Part shown: positions 44,910 to 54,549 of the stretch, piece by piece
Position numbering within the stretch: the first letter of the stretch is position 1
Layout: the number at the start of each line of letters is the position of its first letter
Source: Vibrio crassostreae
GTDB taxonomy: Bacteria; Pseudomonadota; Gammaproteobacteria; Enterobacterales; Vibrionaceae
Length of the DNA stretch: 64,000 nucleotides
Assembly: GCF_024347415.1 (NCBI RefSeq)
Contig: NZ_AP025476.1
Location: 1,054,001-1,118,000, forward strand
Direction: 5' to 3'
Notes under the pieces: model-generated
Told to the model about the DNA's origin: nothing
Databases searched by the model: none
What the model saw: only the letters and a program-made list of their open reading frames with translations
Program-made: the position numbers and the translations under genes

Positions 44910-45722
44910 CTATTGTGATAACTCTGCTGCGGTGTCAACGAAGATACCTTGAATGTCTTTCGCTTCACGTTCGGTTTGACCACCGTGTTTTAGAAACGCA
45001 CCGATAATTGCTGCGGTTTTCTGCTCTTTTGCGCGCTCTAAGAAGTAACGCAATTCTAGCTCGGCACCCGCTTGCTCATCTTTGATTGAGGCTGCGATGA
45101 TCTCTTTGTACATCACGATATCACGTACTTCTAATTGACTGATCACACCGAGTGTCGCTGCTAAGAAAGCCTCTAGCTCTGCCTTCGGTACGAACTGCGT
45201 AATGATGTTACGGTCTTCTGCTTGCTGAGCCGTAAAGTCGTTACCAAGCAGTAAAGCTTGTAGCGCTTTGTTTTTGCCCATGCGTCTTGCAAATTGCACT
45301 GCGCCTTGGCCACCGGTTGGGATGTTTACATGAATTTCAGGTTGTGCGAACGCAGAGTTTTCAGTGCCATAAGCAAGGTCACACGCCATCACAAATTCAT
45401 TACCGCCCCCACGAGCGACACCATCAACAACAGCGATCGAGACTTGTTTCATCGCTTTGATGTTTTCAATCATGTGGTTGAATTCGATTGAGCCAGCCTG
45501 TCCACCTTGAGTGCCGTTGATCACATTAAGATCTAAATGAGCTAGGAAGAACTCAGCATGCAGTGATTTGAATACCACCACTTTAGTATCACGGTCATCT
45601 TTTAGAGATAGTACAAACTCATTGATTTCATTAATCAAATCGAAAGTTAATACGTTCACTGGTGGATTGTTGATTGATACAGTAGCAATGCCATTTTGAT
45701 TAGTAATAGATAGTAGTGTCAT
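44910..45722 (-). CDS. Enoyl-CoA hydratase/isomerase family protein
   Basis: A 270-residue crotonase-fold protein. The oxyanion-hole segments are recognisable (FFLAHLDLNVI near 58-68 and GVARGGGNEFVMACDLAYG near 100-118). The glutamate expected near the second segment is the E of GGNEF. The N-terminus SITNQNGIATVSINNPPVNVL is typical. It is divergent from the LysR regulator at 45853 (130 bp apart), its likely controller. Substrate unknown. Confidence 0.88.
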   Translation of the reverse strand: MTLLSITNQNGIATVSINNPPVNVLTFDLINEINEFVLSLKDDRDTKVVVFKSLHAEFFLAHLDLNVINGTQGGQAGSIEFNHMIENIKAMKQVSIAVVDGVARGGGNEFVMACDLAYGTENSAFAQPEIHVNIPTGGQGAVQFARRMGKNKALQALLLGNDFTAQQAEDRNIITQFVPKAELEAFLAATLGVISQLEVRDIVMYKEIIAASIKDEQAGAELELRYFLERAKEQKTAAIIGAFLKHGGQTEREAKDIQGIFVDTAAELSQ

Positions 45723-45852
45723 CTTTGTTTCCTCTAATTATTTGGGACTGAATGTTGTCTCCGTTATGTGCAGCTACTATAGATTTGTAATAAGATGAGA
45801 AAAATAGTCATATTGGCACTTAATTGGTGCTTTAAATGCAACAAAGGTCGTT

Positions 45853-46812
45853 ATGGATACATCAAGTCGTTTATTATTGCTGCTAGAAGTGGTTGAGTTA
45901 GGCTCGTTCGTCAAAGTCGCAGAGCAGAGGAACGTTGACCGTTCTGTTATCTCTAAACAGATCAGTCGTCTTGAAGAAGAACTCGATGTTCGACTGTTGA
46001 ACAGAACCACTCGCTCTTTGTCGCTCACGGCAGCAGGCAACGAAATGGTCAACCAAGCTCATCAATTGCGAGCCTTGCTCAATGACACACAACGCTTGGC
46101 ACAGAACTACCATTCCGAGCCTAGAGGTCTGTTAAGAATTACGAGCTCTACCATGTTTGGTCGGCAATATGTTCAGCAGGCAATATCAGTGTTTCAGAAA
46201 CAGTATCCGGATGTCGATTTTGAACTGAGACTCGAAGATCGCATCGTTGATATGGTCAAAGAAGGGTTTGATATTGGTTTCCGTATAGGTAAGCCTAAAA
46301 ACTCTAGCTTAATCAGTCGCAAGATAGCGAGAAGCCGACTCTTGATTGTCGCGTCACCTGAGTTCATTGAAAAGCATGGGGCTATTAACACCATAGAAAA
46401 ACTAGAATCATTGCCTGCCACCATTTATGCCGCACCGGGTTTACTGATTAACCAATTTTCGTATGTCGACCAACAGGGTAAGGCACAACACTTTCAACTC
46501 AATGCGACCTACAAAGTGAATGATGTTGAGATGATTCCTAAAAGCGTAGTGGCAGGAAGTACACTTGCAGTGGTGACCGCGCAAATGCTGACTGATGAAA
46601 TCACCAGTGGGCAGTTAGTCCCAATCATGACTCACCTTCAACTGGATGATTTCGGTACTTTCTACGCGGTGTATCCACATCGAGATGCCCCGATTAAAAC
46701 CAAGCTATTCCTCGATACATTGAAGTCGATAGTGGGAGAATATGTGCCTATTTGGGAACAGAACATTCCAGGGTTTGAGTCCATGTACGGCAATACCTTC
46801 GCTAAAATCTAA
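45853..46812 (+). CDS. LysR-family transcriptional regulator
   Basis: A 319-residue regulator. The winged helix-turn-helix (about 5-63) contains SRLLLLLEVVELGSFVKVAE and RSVISKQISRLEEELDVRLLNRTTRSL; the co-inducer domain (about 90-295) begins GLLRITSSTMFGRQYV. It is divergently oriented from the enoyl-CoA hydratase gene, the usual arrangement for a LysR regulator and its target. Confidence 0.92.
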   Translation: MDTSSRLLLLLEVVELGSFVKVAEQRNVDRSVISKQISRLEEELDVRLLNRTTRSLSLTAAGNEMVNQAHQLRALLNDTQRLAQNYHSEPRGLLRITSSTMFGRQYVQQAISVFQKQYPDVDFELRLEDRIVDMVKEGFDIGFRIGKPKNSSLISRKIARSRLLIVASPEFIEKHGAINTIEKLESLPATIYAAPGLLINQFSYVDQQGKAQHFQLNATYKVNDVEMIPKSVVAGSTLAVVTAQMLTDEITSGQLVPIMTHLQLDDFGTFYAVYPHRDAPIKTKLFLDTLKSIVGEYVPIWEQNIPGFESMYGNTFAKI

Positions 46813-46913
46813 GTGAAGCTATATGGACTAAACTTAAACTTAAGATTAACTTTAGCTATACTTAAATTCATGGATTGGAATGGCTAGATAACCGAACAAA
46901 GGAATGAACGAAG

Positions 46914-47354
46914 ATGAAAAACGTCGTGTATTTAACGATTGGTCAACTTTCGGAGCGAAGCGGTGTCGCTCCTTCAGCGCTGCGCTTTTATGAAACCAAA
47001 GGGCTGATTGCTTCGATTCGTACTAATGGCAATCAACGTCGTTATCAATCCGCGATGTTACGACGAATTGCCCTGATTCAAGTCGCGCAGTCGATTGGTT
47101 TTACGCTTGAAGAGATCACTGAAGAGCTGTCTACCTTACCAATGAACCAGACCGCGACTAAGCGTGATTGGGAGCGAGTCGCGAAGAAATGGCAAGGACA
47201 ACTCGACAGCAAAATGGCACAAATCCGCTCGCTACAAGAGAACCTCACCGGCTGTATCGGCTGCGGCTGTTTGAGTATGCAGAAGTGCCACTTACTGAAC
47301 CCTGAAGACATCCTGCACGACCAAGGGCAGGGCGCTCAACGCATTGTTGATTAG
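46914..47354 (+). CDS. soxR: Redox-sensitive transcriptional activator SoxR
   Basis: A 146-residue MerR-family dimer. The N-terminal helix-turn-helix (about 6-45) is followed by a coiled coil (about 82-112) and the [2Fe-2S] ligand cluster C114, C117, C119, C125 in the SoxR-specific CIGCGCLSMQKC. Cluster oxidation by redox-cycling compounds activates it. No soxS is in the window. Its only site visible here, at 43337-43354, controls the N-acetyltransferase/reductase pair directly, as in non-enteric bacteria. Confidence 0.95.
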   Translation: MKNVVYLTIGQLSERSGVAPSALRFYETKGLIASIRTNGNQRRYQSAMLRRIALIQVAQSIGFTLEEITEELSTLPMNQTATKRDWERVAKKWQGQLDSKMAQIRSLQENLTGCIGCGCLSMQKCHLLNPEDILHDQGQGAQRIVD

Positions 47355-47371
47355 CCCAGAATTAAGGTTCC

Positions 47372-48139
47372 CTATCTGAGATAGTCGAATCCAATACACT
47401 CTATTTGATTGTCGTTTAGCCACTGCTTGAGTTCCGGGCTGGTGAGAAGCTTATACTCCTCAACACGTTTATCACTGTAGCTCGATAGAGACTTAAGCTG
47501 TTCACAAGCCACTAATGAAGGGTGGCACATCAACTCAAGCACACCGTCAGGCATCTTACTTTGGTAGCTCAGCAATAAATCTTGCAGGCCATTCAATGAT
47601 ACGCCTTCGTCAAAGAAACGCATGTCGAAAGCATCAGGTGTCGATACTTGCAATGAATTTTGGCCACTTAAGATGTTATCGATTCGCCTGACAGGCAGAC
47701 CGATGTGATTCACTGTACGAGTAAACGCTGCTTTTAGAGGTTTAAATACGCCCCCAAAATGATGGCTGTCGATATGATTAATCTTTAAACCCGCATCGAT
47801 AGCAGCTTGGTATTGTGCGTAGAGTTCAAGCATCACTTCATTTTCATTCACATCTGATTTATCGAACAGGGTCACGTTGCTAAAGAAGTTGCCGTGTTCG
47901 TCTACTAAGCTCGGAACCAGCTCAGGTGACGTCAGTGGTTTCCCTGCGGTGACCGTAAAGTGCAAGCCTACTTCCGGCACCAAACCTTGATGGTAAAGTT
48001 CAATCGCGTGTTGTGTTCCCGGTTGGTTCATCATTATGGTGGTCGATTTCACCATGCCTGCTTTGAAGCAATCGACGATGCCATGGTTCACGCTTTCAGT
48101 GAGGCCGAAATCGTCGGCGTTGAGTATCAATTTCATCAT
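47372..48139 (-). CDS. chbG: ChbG/YdjC carbohydrate deacetylase
   Basis: Removes the acetyl group from chitobiose-type sugars before glycosidic cleavage. The ATG pair at 48139/48136 is preferred to an upstream GTG. Metal- and catalysis-related motifs: LNADDFGLTESVNHG at the N-terminus, GLHFTVTAGKPL near 78-89 and HIDSHHFGG near 120-128. The next gene upstream is a family 4 glycosidase on the same strand, so the two probably act in sequence on phosphorylated chitobiose. No PTS genes are adjacent. Confidence 0.92.
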   Translation of the reverse strand: MMKLILNADDFGLTESVNHGIVDCFKAGMVKSTTIMMNQPGTQHAIELYHQGLVPEVGLHFTVTAGKPLTSPELVPSLVDEHGNFFSNVTLFDKSDVNENEVMLELYAQYQAAIDAGLKINHIDSHHFGGVFKPLKAAFTRTVNHIGLPVRRIDNILSGQNSLQVSTPDAFDMRFFDEGVSLNGLQDLLLSYQSKMPDGVLELMCHPSLVACEQLKSLSSYSDKRVEEYKLLTSPELKQWLNDNQIECIGFDYLR

Positions 48140-48267
48140 GACCACTTATTAATATATTTGGATTCAATGTTTTGAATGAGCTCAGCTGTTACTGAGCTCA
48201 TTAGCTTCTATCACCGAGCTTATTAGCTGTTATCACTGAGCTCATTAGCAACTAACAAAATGCCACA

Positions 48268-49608
48268 TTAAGCGAGTCGATGAGCAAACGCAGGCATGAA
48301 GTCTAAGTTTTCTCGGATCGTTTCTAACAAAGCCTCATCGATGTGCGAACCACTATCGACAATAGGATTAAGAATCAAAGCGCGCTTAGCTAACGCAATA
48401 TCACCTGTCATCGCTGCTTTAACCGTTAGCGTTTCAAACTCTTTCATTTGTTGAATCAAGCGCAATGTATCGCTATCAAAAGGCTCTACGTTCAGTGGCA
48501 GGATCGCGCTACTGGTGATCACCGAACTTACTTCTACCGCACAGTCATCGGGTAGACCTTGAATCGCACCATTGTTACGGGTGTTGACGTGCATGATAGA
48601 ACGTTTGTTATTGTGAATACTGCTCATGAGCTCACAGGCCGCTTCAGAGTAGTATGCGCCCCCTCGCTCTTCTAATAATTGAGGTTTAGTATCGAGCGTC
48701 GGGTCTTTGTAGATCTCTAGCAACTGCTGCTCAACTTTCGCGACCAAATCCGCGCGATTTGTACTGCTTTCTGAAGCTGCAAACTCTTTGTCTAAGATAT
48801 CTCTTGATTGATAGTAGTAGCGTAAGTAAGCACAAGGAACGAGGTTTAATGAACGAATCAGTTCGCCGTCCCATTCAAAGGGAGGGATGTTCTTTGGCAT
48901 CATTTGGTCGTTGCCAACAATAAGTTCTTCAATCAGTTCACCCAGTTTGTCTTGGCCTTCATGGAGTACTTTACGAGCCCACACCAAGTGATTTAAACCG
49001 GCTATTTGCATCGTCATGTCTTTGCGTTCGGCACCTAGCATTTTGGCAGCACCGCGCTCCATATTCACAGGCACATTACACAAACCAACGGTTTTGATGG
49101 TCGAGTGTTTAATCAACGCTTCCGTTACCATGCCTGATGGGTTGGTGAAGTTGAGTAACCAAGCCTCTGGGCAGAGTGTTTCCATCTCTTTCGCGATTTC
49201 GAGTGCAATCGGTATGGTGCGACAAGCGTTGGAGAAGCCACCCAAGCCATTCGTCTCTTGGCCAATCATGCGATACTTTAAGGCGATTCGTTCGTCGCGT
49301 AGCCTTGCTTCCATTCTGCCTGCACGAAATTGTGAGCAGACGAAATCAGCGTCTTTAAGGGCAGCTTTTCGATCAGTGGTGAGGTGAACATGAATCTCAC
49401 AACCTGCTTTCTTTATCATTCGCTCTGTGAGCCCTGCGATTATCTCTGCTTTCTCCATGCCTTCTTTGATATCGACCAACCACAGATCAGAGATAGGTAA
49501 TTCGTGATGACGTTTGAGCAGGCCTTCAACGAGTTCTGGGGTGTAACTTGAACCACCACCAATCACGACCACTTTCAGTTTTTTTTCCTGTTTCATGTTA
49601 TTCACCAT
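48268..49608 (-). CDS. chbF: Family 4 glycoside hydrolase, 6-phospho-beta-glucosidase type
   Basis: An NAD- and metal-dependent glycosidase. The dinucleotide fold is IGGGSSYTPELVEGL near 16-30; the metal ligands are C177 in GLCNVP and H207 in GLNHLVW, both conserved in GH4. Length and context (chbG next) suit ChbF, which cleaves 6-phospho-chitobiose or cellobiose. A second ATG at 49596 may be the true start since it has GGTG upstream, whereas the first has none. A palindrome at 49617-49637 lies directly upstream. Confidence 0.9.
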   Translation of the reverse strand: MVNNMKQEKKLKVVVIGGGSSYTPELVEGLLKRHHELPISDLWLVDIKEGMEKAEIIAGLTERMIKKAGCEIHVHLTTDRKAALKDADFVCSQFRAGRMEARLRDERIALKYRMIGQETNGLGGFSNACRTIPIALEIAKEMETLCPEAWLLNFTNPSGMVTEALIKHSTIKTVGLCNVPVNMERGAAKMLGAERKDMTMQIAGLNHLVWARKVLHEGQDKLGELIEELIVGNDQMMPKNIPPFEWDGELIRSLNLVPCAYLRYYYQSRDILDKEFAASESSTNRADLVAKVEQQLLEIYKDPTLDTKPQLLEERGGAYYSEAACELMSSIHNNKRSIMHVNTRNNGAIQGLPDDCAVEVSSVITSSAILPLNVEPFDSDTLRLIQQMKEFETLTVKAAMTGDIALAKRALILNPIVDSGSHIDEALLETIRENLDFMPAFAHRLA

Positions 49609-49616
49609 TATATTTT

Positions 49617-49637
49617 TAGATTACGTGAATTAATCTA
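49617..49637. promoter_or_regulatory. Palindromic operator candidate between chbF and a LysR regulator
   Basis: TAGATTA and TAATCTA are perfect inverted 7 bp arms around a 7 nt centre, the size of a LysR-type T-N11-A recognition site. It lies 9 bp before the chbF start and 63 bp before the divergent LysR gene. Confidence 0.45.
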
Positions 49638-49699
49638 TATTATAGGCAGGCATACCGACAAACCAGTTGTGATGACTTATAAATTAGTGAGGTTAATCC

Positions 49700-50584
49700 A
49701 TGGGGTTGTTTGAAAATCGTCAACAAACGCTGTCACTGCTGCACACTTTTAGTGTCGCAGCTAAGCACTTAAGTTTTACACTGGCAGCTGATGAGCTCTT
49801 CTTAACTCAGGGAGGAGTGAGTCATCGCATTAAAAAATTGGAACAACAACTCAAATTCAACCTATTTGTTCGCAAGACGAGAAAGCTTGAACTCACACCT
49901 GAAGGTCAACGCGTTTTAGCTATGCTGAATGTTTCTTTCGAATCTATTTTTTCTGAGTTAGTGGACATTCAAACCGGAGAGTTGAGCGGTGAATTGTATA
50001 TCGCGACATCGCCTTATTTTGCCTCCTCTTGGTTGATGCCACGTTTGCCTGAGTTTAGAAAACTGTATCCGAATTTGAGCATTAAACTGCAAACCAAGCA
50101 GAACCAATCAGACTTCCAGTTTGAACCCTATGACGTGGCAATTTTCTATAGCGAAGGTCACTATCCAAACCATTACAATGAACGGTTATTCAATGGGGTA
50201 AGAACCCCTGTCTGTAGCCCTGAATATGCGAAACAGTTCAACCTAAAGAAAGGCATAGAACACTTGGGTGGTGTCCGGTTTATCCATAATGGTGATATCA
50301 CCGCGTGGCAGCGTTGGTTGCATGAAGCTCAAAGTAACGCTAATTGTGCTCTGCAGTGTGACTATTACAGCGATAATCGCTTGGCAATGGATGCCGCTAT
50401 GTTATCGATGGGCGTGGCATTAGGGCGGTTAGAGTTTATGAAACCGCAGATTGAACAGGGGCTGTTAGTCGCTCCGCTTATGAATATTGAATCCGGTAAA
50501 GGCTATGATTTGGTGTGCCCGAAAGGCATGGAGCAACGAACTAAGTTTCAGGTGTTTACTCAATGGGTTAAGCAGCAGTTATGA
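49700..50584 (+). CDS. LysR-family transcriptional regulator
   Basis: A 294-residue regulator of the GcvA-like branch: the N-terminal helix-turn-helix has LLHTFSVAAKHLSFTLAADELFLTQGGVSHRIKKLE, and the effector domain starts GELYIATSPYFASSWLMPRLPEF. It is divergent from the chbF/chbG unit, so it most likely controls that unit and itself through the palindrome at 49617. Confidence 0.9.
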   Translation: MGLFENRQQTLSLLHTFSVAAKHLSFTLAADELFLTQGGVSHRIKKLEQQLKFNLFVRKTRKLELTPEGQRVLAMLNVSFESIFSELVDIQTGELSGELYIATSPYFASSWLMPRLPEFRKLYPNLSIKLQTKQNQSDFQFEPYDVAIFYSEGHYPNHYNERLFNGVRTPVCSPEYAKQFNLKKGIEHLGGVRFIHNGDITAWQRWLHEAQSNANCALQCDYYSDNRLAMDAAMLSMGVALGRLEFMKPQIEQGLLVAPLMNIESGKGYDLVCPKGMEQRTKFQVFTQWVKQQL

Positions 50585-50660
50585 CCGAATAGCATGCCTA
50601 GACAAACACGAATTATAGGTCTAGTTTAGGGTGTTCTTTCAATAAAAGAAGAGGTTAGTT

Positions 50661-51041
50661 ATGTTCAGCCATGTTTTTCTCGGTACCGAAAATATTGAAC
50701 GCGCGAAGTCTTTCTATGACCCAATCATGAAGGTGCTTGGTTATAGCGAAGGTTCTGTTGATCCCAAAGGGCGCTGTATTTACGTTAGCCAAACCGGTGT
50801 ATTAGGTTTAACCAAACCGATTGATGGTCAGCCAGCAACGCACGGCAACGGCATGACGGTGGGTTTTCTTGCGCCTTCTCCTGAAGTTGTAGATGAGTGG
50901 CATCGAGTTGGCGTCGAAAATGGCGGTACCAGCATTGAAAATGGCCCCGGAGCGAGAGGTTCTGACGAGCGTCGCTTGTACATGGCTTATTTGCGAGATC
51001 CTGATGGAAACAAGATCTGTGCAACGCACTTTATGCCTTAG
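50661..51041 (+). CDS. VOC-family protein (glyoxalase/dioxygenase fold)
   Basis: A 126-residue single-domain VOC protein. It has two beta-alpha-beta-beta-beta units beginning MFSHVFLGTENIERAKSFYD and TVGFLAPSPEVVDEWH, and ends LRDPDGNKICATHF, as in the lactoylglutathione lyase-like family. Substrate unknown; may bind a small ligand or a metal. It stands alone. Confidence 0.85.
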   Translation: MFSHVFLGTENIERAKSFYDPIMKVLGYSEGSVDPKGRCIYVSQTGVLGLTKPIDGQPATHGNGMTVGFLAPSPEVVDEWHRVGVENGGTSIENGPGARGSDERRLYMAYLRDPDGNKICATHFMP

Positions 51042-51172
51042 TTATCCTTAATCCTCAGTTCACGTTATGCCTCAGTTCGGTTTAAGGCATAGTTCATTTT
51101 ATGCCACAGTGGCGTATAATTAAGTCATCTCGGTTGTTCAGTGCGAACGAACCATTGCAAAGGATTGGCTAG

Positions 51173-51592
51173 ATGACACCAAACGAACTGTTTTATGAGA
51201 GCTTTGAGCGTTGCAGAATCGACCAAGAATTCCTAGAAACATTCTTGGCTGATTTCTGTGAGCATAACCCTAGGTTTTCAGAGCGTTTTGAAAATATAGG
51301 GCTGGAGCAACAAACTAAGATGCTCAAAGCCTCAATCATCCTGATTTATAACTCTTCTGGTCTACCCAGTGTGCGGAGCTCCGTAAAAAGGCTTGGTAAG
51401 CAACACAAAGATCTCGGGATGGACATTTCAGAACAAGAGCTCAACGAGTGGTTTAATTCGTTACTCAACACCGTTAAAAAGTATGACCCGCATTATAATG
51501 ATCAAGTTGAGCAAGCGTGGACAGAAACGCTTGATGCTGGCCTTAAGATCATGAAGCAAGAGTGTGTTGTGCCTGACCCTATGAATCAATAG
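51173..51592 (+). CDS. Globin
   Basis: A 139-residue single-domain globin. The proximal haem ligand is H78 in LGKQHKDLGM, and the length and the helix pattern (FYESFERC at the start, W near 92) fit the bacterial sensor-like or protoglobin-like group. There is no reductase or output domain, so it would bind O2 or NO or sense them through a partner. Confidence 0.85.
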   Translation: MTPNELFYESFERCRIDQEFLETFLADFCEHNPRFSERFENIGLEQQTKMLKASIILIYNSSGLPSVRSSVKRLGKQHKDLGMDISEQELNEWFNSLLNTVKKYDPHYNDQVEQAWTETLDAGLKIMKQECVVPDPMNQ

Positions 51593-51687
51593 ATAAGTCA
51601 CCAGCCGCTTTTCTTGAAAGATAGATTTCGTTTGAGAGGTAAGCCATGAATCAAGCTTACCTCCATTCTTAATCTTTTGATTCCTCA

Positions 51688-52443
51688 TCAAAAGTGAGCT
51701 GCCCAACCGACCAAGAAGCCTTGTGACGCGGTGTCGTATTCAAAAGTGCCTTTGTTTTCGTAATCAACCCAAGTGGATTTATAAGCGAGGTTTAAATCTG
51801 ACCAATCGTTAATTTGGTAACGAGCTCCTGTTAACAATGAGCTGGTGAAGTCAGTATCGCTGCCAAGTCCTATGTCTAAGCTAGTGTGTACCGTCCAATT
51901 TTTATTGAGCTCTTTTGTCCAACGGACACCTATCAAATAGTCGACCCAATCTTCATCTAAAGATCTTGAATTGAGGGGTGTTCCGTTACTTGTATAAAGC
52001 TTCGAATCAATATCGTTATCCCACCAACGTAATCCAACCATATAATCAATAGCGCCAAGATCGTACTGGTAGCGTTTAAAGCCTTTTGCTTCTAAAACAC
52101 CTTGTCTTATCTCGAGTTTGCCATTAAGAATACCCGCATTACCGATGACCGAATTGGACTTAGCACTGAGTTCCATGAAGCTGTAATCAAGGTAATAACC
52201 CCATTGATTGTCATAAATCCCTTCTAGGCGAAGCATGGCACCCATATCGAAATTATCCATGATGAATGCTGGGTCAACATCAACTTCGCTGGATAGGTTT
52301 CCAATGGTGGTATCTCCGCGAATATTCAGAGCTTGAGCATAGATCTCAATGCTGTGCTGCCATTTTTTTGTGCTCGCTTCTTGAGCATTTACGGTTGAAC
52401 TGGCAACCAACATTGATGCGATTAAGTAACGCCATTTAGCCAT
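51688..52443 (-). CDS. Outer-membrane beta-barrel protein
   Basis: The start ATG at 52443 begins a signal peptide (MAKWRYLIASMLVASSTVNA); an upstream ATG would add a charged extension. The mature 231 residues have alternating amphipathic strands rich in aromatic residues and end YDTASQGFLVGWAAHF, with a terminal Phe needed for BAM assembly. Length and strand number suggest an 8-stranded barrel. Neither substrate nor partner can be inferred. Confidence 0.75.
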   Translation of the reverse strand: MAKWRYLIASMLVASSTVNAQEASTKKWQHSIEIYAQALNIRGDTTIGNLSSEVDVDPAFIMDNFDMGAMLRLEGIYDNQWGYYLDYSFMELSAKSNSVIGNAGILNGKLEIRQGVLEAKGFKRYQYDLGAIDYMVGLRWWDNDIDSKLYTSNGTPLNSRSLDEDWVDYLIGVRWTKELNKNWTVHTSLDIGLGSDTDFTSSLLTGARYQINDWSDLNLAYKSTWVDYENKGTFEYDTASQGFLVGWAAHF

Positions 52444-52580
52444 ATTGATATCCCTATCCGGTTTAAAGAGCACACACTATAAATGTATGTATTAGTTATC
52501 CATTTCCCACATATGCAACTTGTATATATCTGATTGTAGACTATGTTTTTTATAAAGAGCCAAATTTGAAGAGTAAGGAT

Positions 52581-52970
52581 ATGAAGCCACAAAGTATTTT
52601 CTTGTTAGTCGCGGTTCTGGGCTTAACACCGATTGCATTGTCTTACGGTTATGCGCCGGTTATTTCTTTGGATTACCTTTTCGGAATCGATGCTAGCCCG
52701 ATTAACGTTACCCATATCTTTCGTGCAGTGATGGGGCTGTATTTGGCTCTGGCTCTATTTTGGGTGAGTGGCGCACTGATAAAAAAGTATCGACTGCCAG
52801 CGCTATATAGTTTGGTGGTTTTCATGTTGGGTTTAGCTGCCGGACGAGTCATCAGTTTGGTGGTGGATGGCATGCCGCACTGGCTACTTTTCGTCTATCT
52901 GATCTTGGAGTTGGGCTTTGGCTTAGTCGGTTTAAAAATGATTCATAACGAGCAATCTGAAACAATATAA
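52581..52970 (+). CDS. DUF4345 membrane protein
   Basis: A 129-residue membrane protein with four hydrophobic segments, containing TPIALSYGYAPVISLDYLFGI and the FRAVMGLYLALALFW motif of DUF4345. The ATG at 52581 is used; a TTG at 52566 is an alternative. It ends 9 bp before the sulfatase gene and is probably in one operon with it. Confidence 0.8.
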   Translation: MKPQSIFLLVAVLGLTPIALSYGYAPVISLDYLFGIDASPINVTHIFRAVMGLYLALALFWVSGALIKKYRLPALYSLVVFMLGLAAGRVISLVVDGMPHWLLFVYLILELGFGLVGLKMIHNEQSETI

Positions 52971-52979
52971 GGACATTTT

Positions 52980-54482
52980 ATGAAAGGGATTTTTCACCTT
53001 CTTACTCTGAGTGTGTTGAGTAGCTTTTCGCTATCGGCATGGTCAGCTCAAGAGCAGCCAAATATCTTTGTTATCTTCACCGATGATGTGGGTATTTCAA
53101 ACTTGAGTGCTTATCACAATGGCGTAATGAGCAGCGAGACTCCGAACATCGACAGCATTGCCGAGAAAGGCATGCTGCTCACAGATTACTACGCTCAGCC
53201 TTCATGTACCGCGGGTCGTTCTGCGTTCTTAACTGGGCAATTACCTGTGCGAACGGGCATGCACTCAGTTGGGCTTCCGGGTGGCCCTGTGGGTTTAAGC
53301 GCAGATACACCAACACTTCCAGAGATGCTAAAAAGCATGGGTTACATGACAGGGCAGTTTGGTAAAAACCACCTAGGAGACCGAGACGAATTCCTGCCGA
53401 CAATGCACGGTTTTGATGAATATTGGGGTTGGTTGTATCACTTGAATGCAATGGAATATACGGAAGATCCAGATTGGCCAAAAGATGGGTCGTTAGATGC
53501 CTTTGCGCCTCGTAACGTGATTTATTCAAGAGCTGATGGTAAAGGCGGACAAACCATTGAAGATGATGGTGCCTTGTCGATTGAGCGTATGCGCACACTG
53601 GATGATGAAGTAAACAAACACGCGATTAATTTCATCGAACGAGCGGTTAAAGCGGATAAGCCGTTCTTTACTTGGTATTGCCCATCACGTGGTCACGTTT
53701 GGACGCATCTTTCACCTGAATATGAAGCCATGCTCGGACAAAACGGTTGGGGGCTTCAAGAAGTGGTCATGAAAGATCTTGATGATCATGTCGGTGAGAT
53801 GATGGCGAAAATGGAGGAACTTGGTATTGCCGATAATACCATCATCATTTTTACTGCGGATAATGGCCCTGAGATCATGACATGGCCAGACGGCGGTATG
53901 ACACCATTCCATGGCGAGAAAGGAACAACATGGGAAGGTGGTGTTCGTGCTCCTGCGCTAGTGAGTTGGCCTGGTAAAATTCCAGCAGGAAGCGTGGGTA
54001 ACGGCATCTTTGATGGTATGGATTGGCTTCCAACATTAGTGGCTGCAGCTGGTGGGCCCACGGATCTGAAAGAGAAGATGCTGACAGGTCATGATGGCTT
54101 TAAAGCGCATCTCGATGGTTACAACCAAGTCGATATGCTGACGGAAAAAGGCGAGTCGAATCGTAAAGAGATTTACTACTACGAGCGAGATAAGCTACAA
54201 GCCGTTCGCATAGGTGACTGGAAAGCGCACTTCGTGGTACAGAATCACGGTTGGAGTGGTCCGAAAGAAGAGCTTAACGCACCACTGCTGTTCAACTTGC
54301 GTCGCGACCCATATGAGAGAGCAGCTGAAGAATCTGGAATGTACTTGAAATGGATGGGGCAGAAGATGTGGGCGTTTGGTCCTGCTCAAGCTGCAGTCCA
54401 ACAGCATTTAGCAACTTTCCAAGAGTGGCCACCAGTAACACCAGACTTACCAGCTGAGAAAACCGGTGGTGTTGGTAACTAG
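52980..54482 (+). CDS. Arylsulfatase, type I, exported
   Basis: Hydrolyses sulfate esters. Signal peptide 1-22. The metal-binding DD at 35-36 (FTDDVG) is followed by the formylglycine motif C76-T-A-G-R80 (PSCTAGRS), so a sulfatase-modifying enzyme must act on Cys76; none is encoded in the window. Further conserved segments are GKNHLGD near 124-130 and TADNGPE. At 500 aa it is typical. Adjacent genes (LacI regulator, porin, MFS transporter) suggest use of a sulfated nutrient. Confidence 0.93.
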   Translation: MKGIFHLLTLSVLSSFSLSAWSAQEQPNIFVIFTDDVGISNLSAYHNGVMSSETPNIDSIAEKGMLLTDYYAQPSCTAGRSAFLTGQLPVRTGMHSVGLPGGPVGLSADTPTLPEMLKSMGYMTGQFGKNHLGDRDEFLPTMHGFDEYWGWLYHLNAMEYTEDPDWPKDGSLDAFAPRNVIYSRADGKGGQTIEDDGALSIERMRTLDDEVNKHAINFIERAVKADKPFFTWYCPSRGHVWTHLSPEYEAMLGQNGWGLQEVVMKDLDDHVGEMMAKMEELGIADNTIIIFTADNGPEIMTWPDGGMTPFHGEKGTTWEGGVRAPALVSWPGKIPAGSVGNGIFDGMDWLPTLVAAAGGPTDLKEKMLTGHDGFKAHLDGYNQVDMLTEKGESNRKEIYYYERDKLQAVRIGDWKAHFVVQNHGWSGPKEELNAPLLFNLRRDPYERAAEESGMYLKWMGQKMWAFGPAQAAVQQHLATFQEWPPVTPDLPAEKTGGVGN

Positions 54483-54494
54483 TTAAATATCATA

Positions 54495-54525
54495 AAAAAT
54501 CCCGCTCACATTGAGCGGGATTTTT
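54495..54525. terminator. Bidirectional terminator
   Basis: AAAAATCCCGCTC and GAGCGGGATTTTT are perfect 13 bp inverted repeats around a 5 nt loop, between the convergent sulfatase and LacI-family genes. Confidence 0.88.
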
Positions 54526-54549
54526 ATTTGAATACACTTAGCATTGGCT

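Noticed and set aside
46835..46865. A second SoxR box in front of soxR
   Set aside because: CTTAAGATTAACTTTAG looks vaguely similar but has the wrong spacing and many mismatches to the dyad; no autoregulation is claimed.
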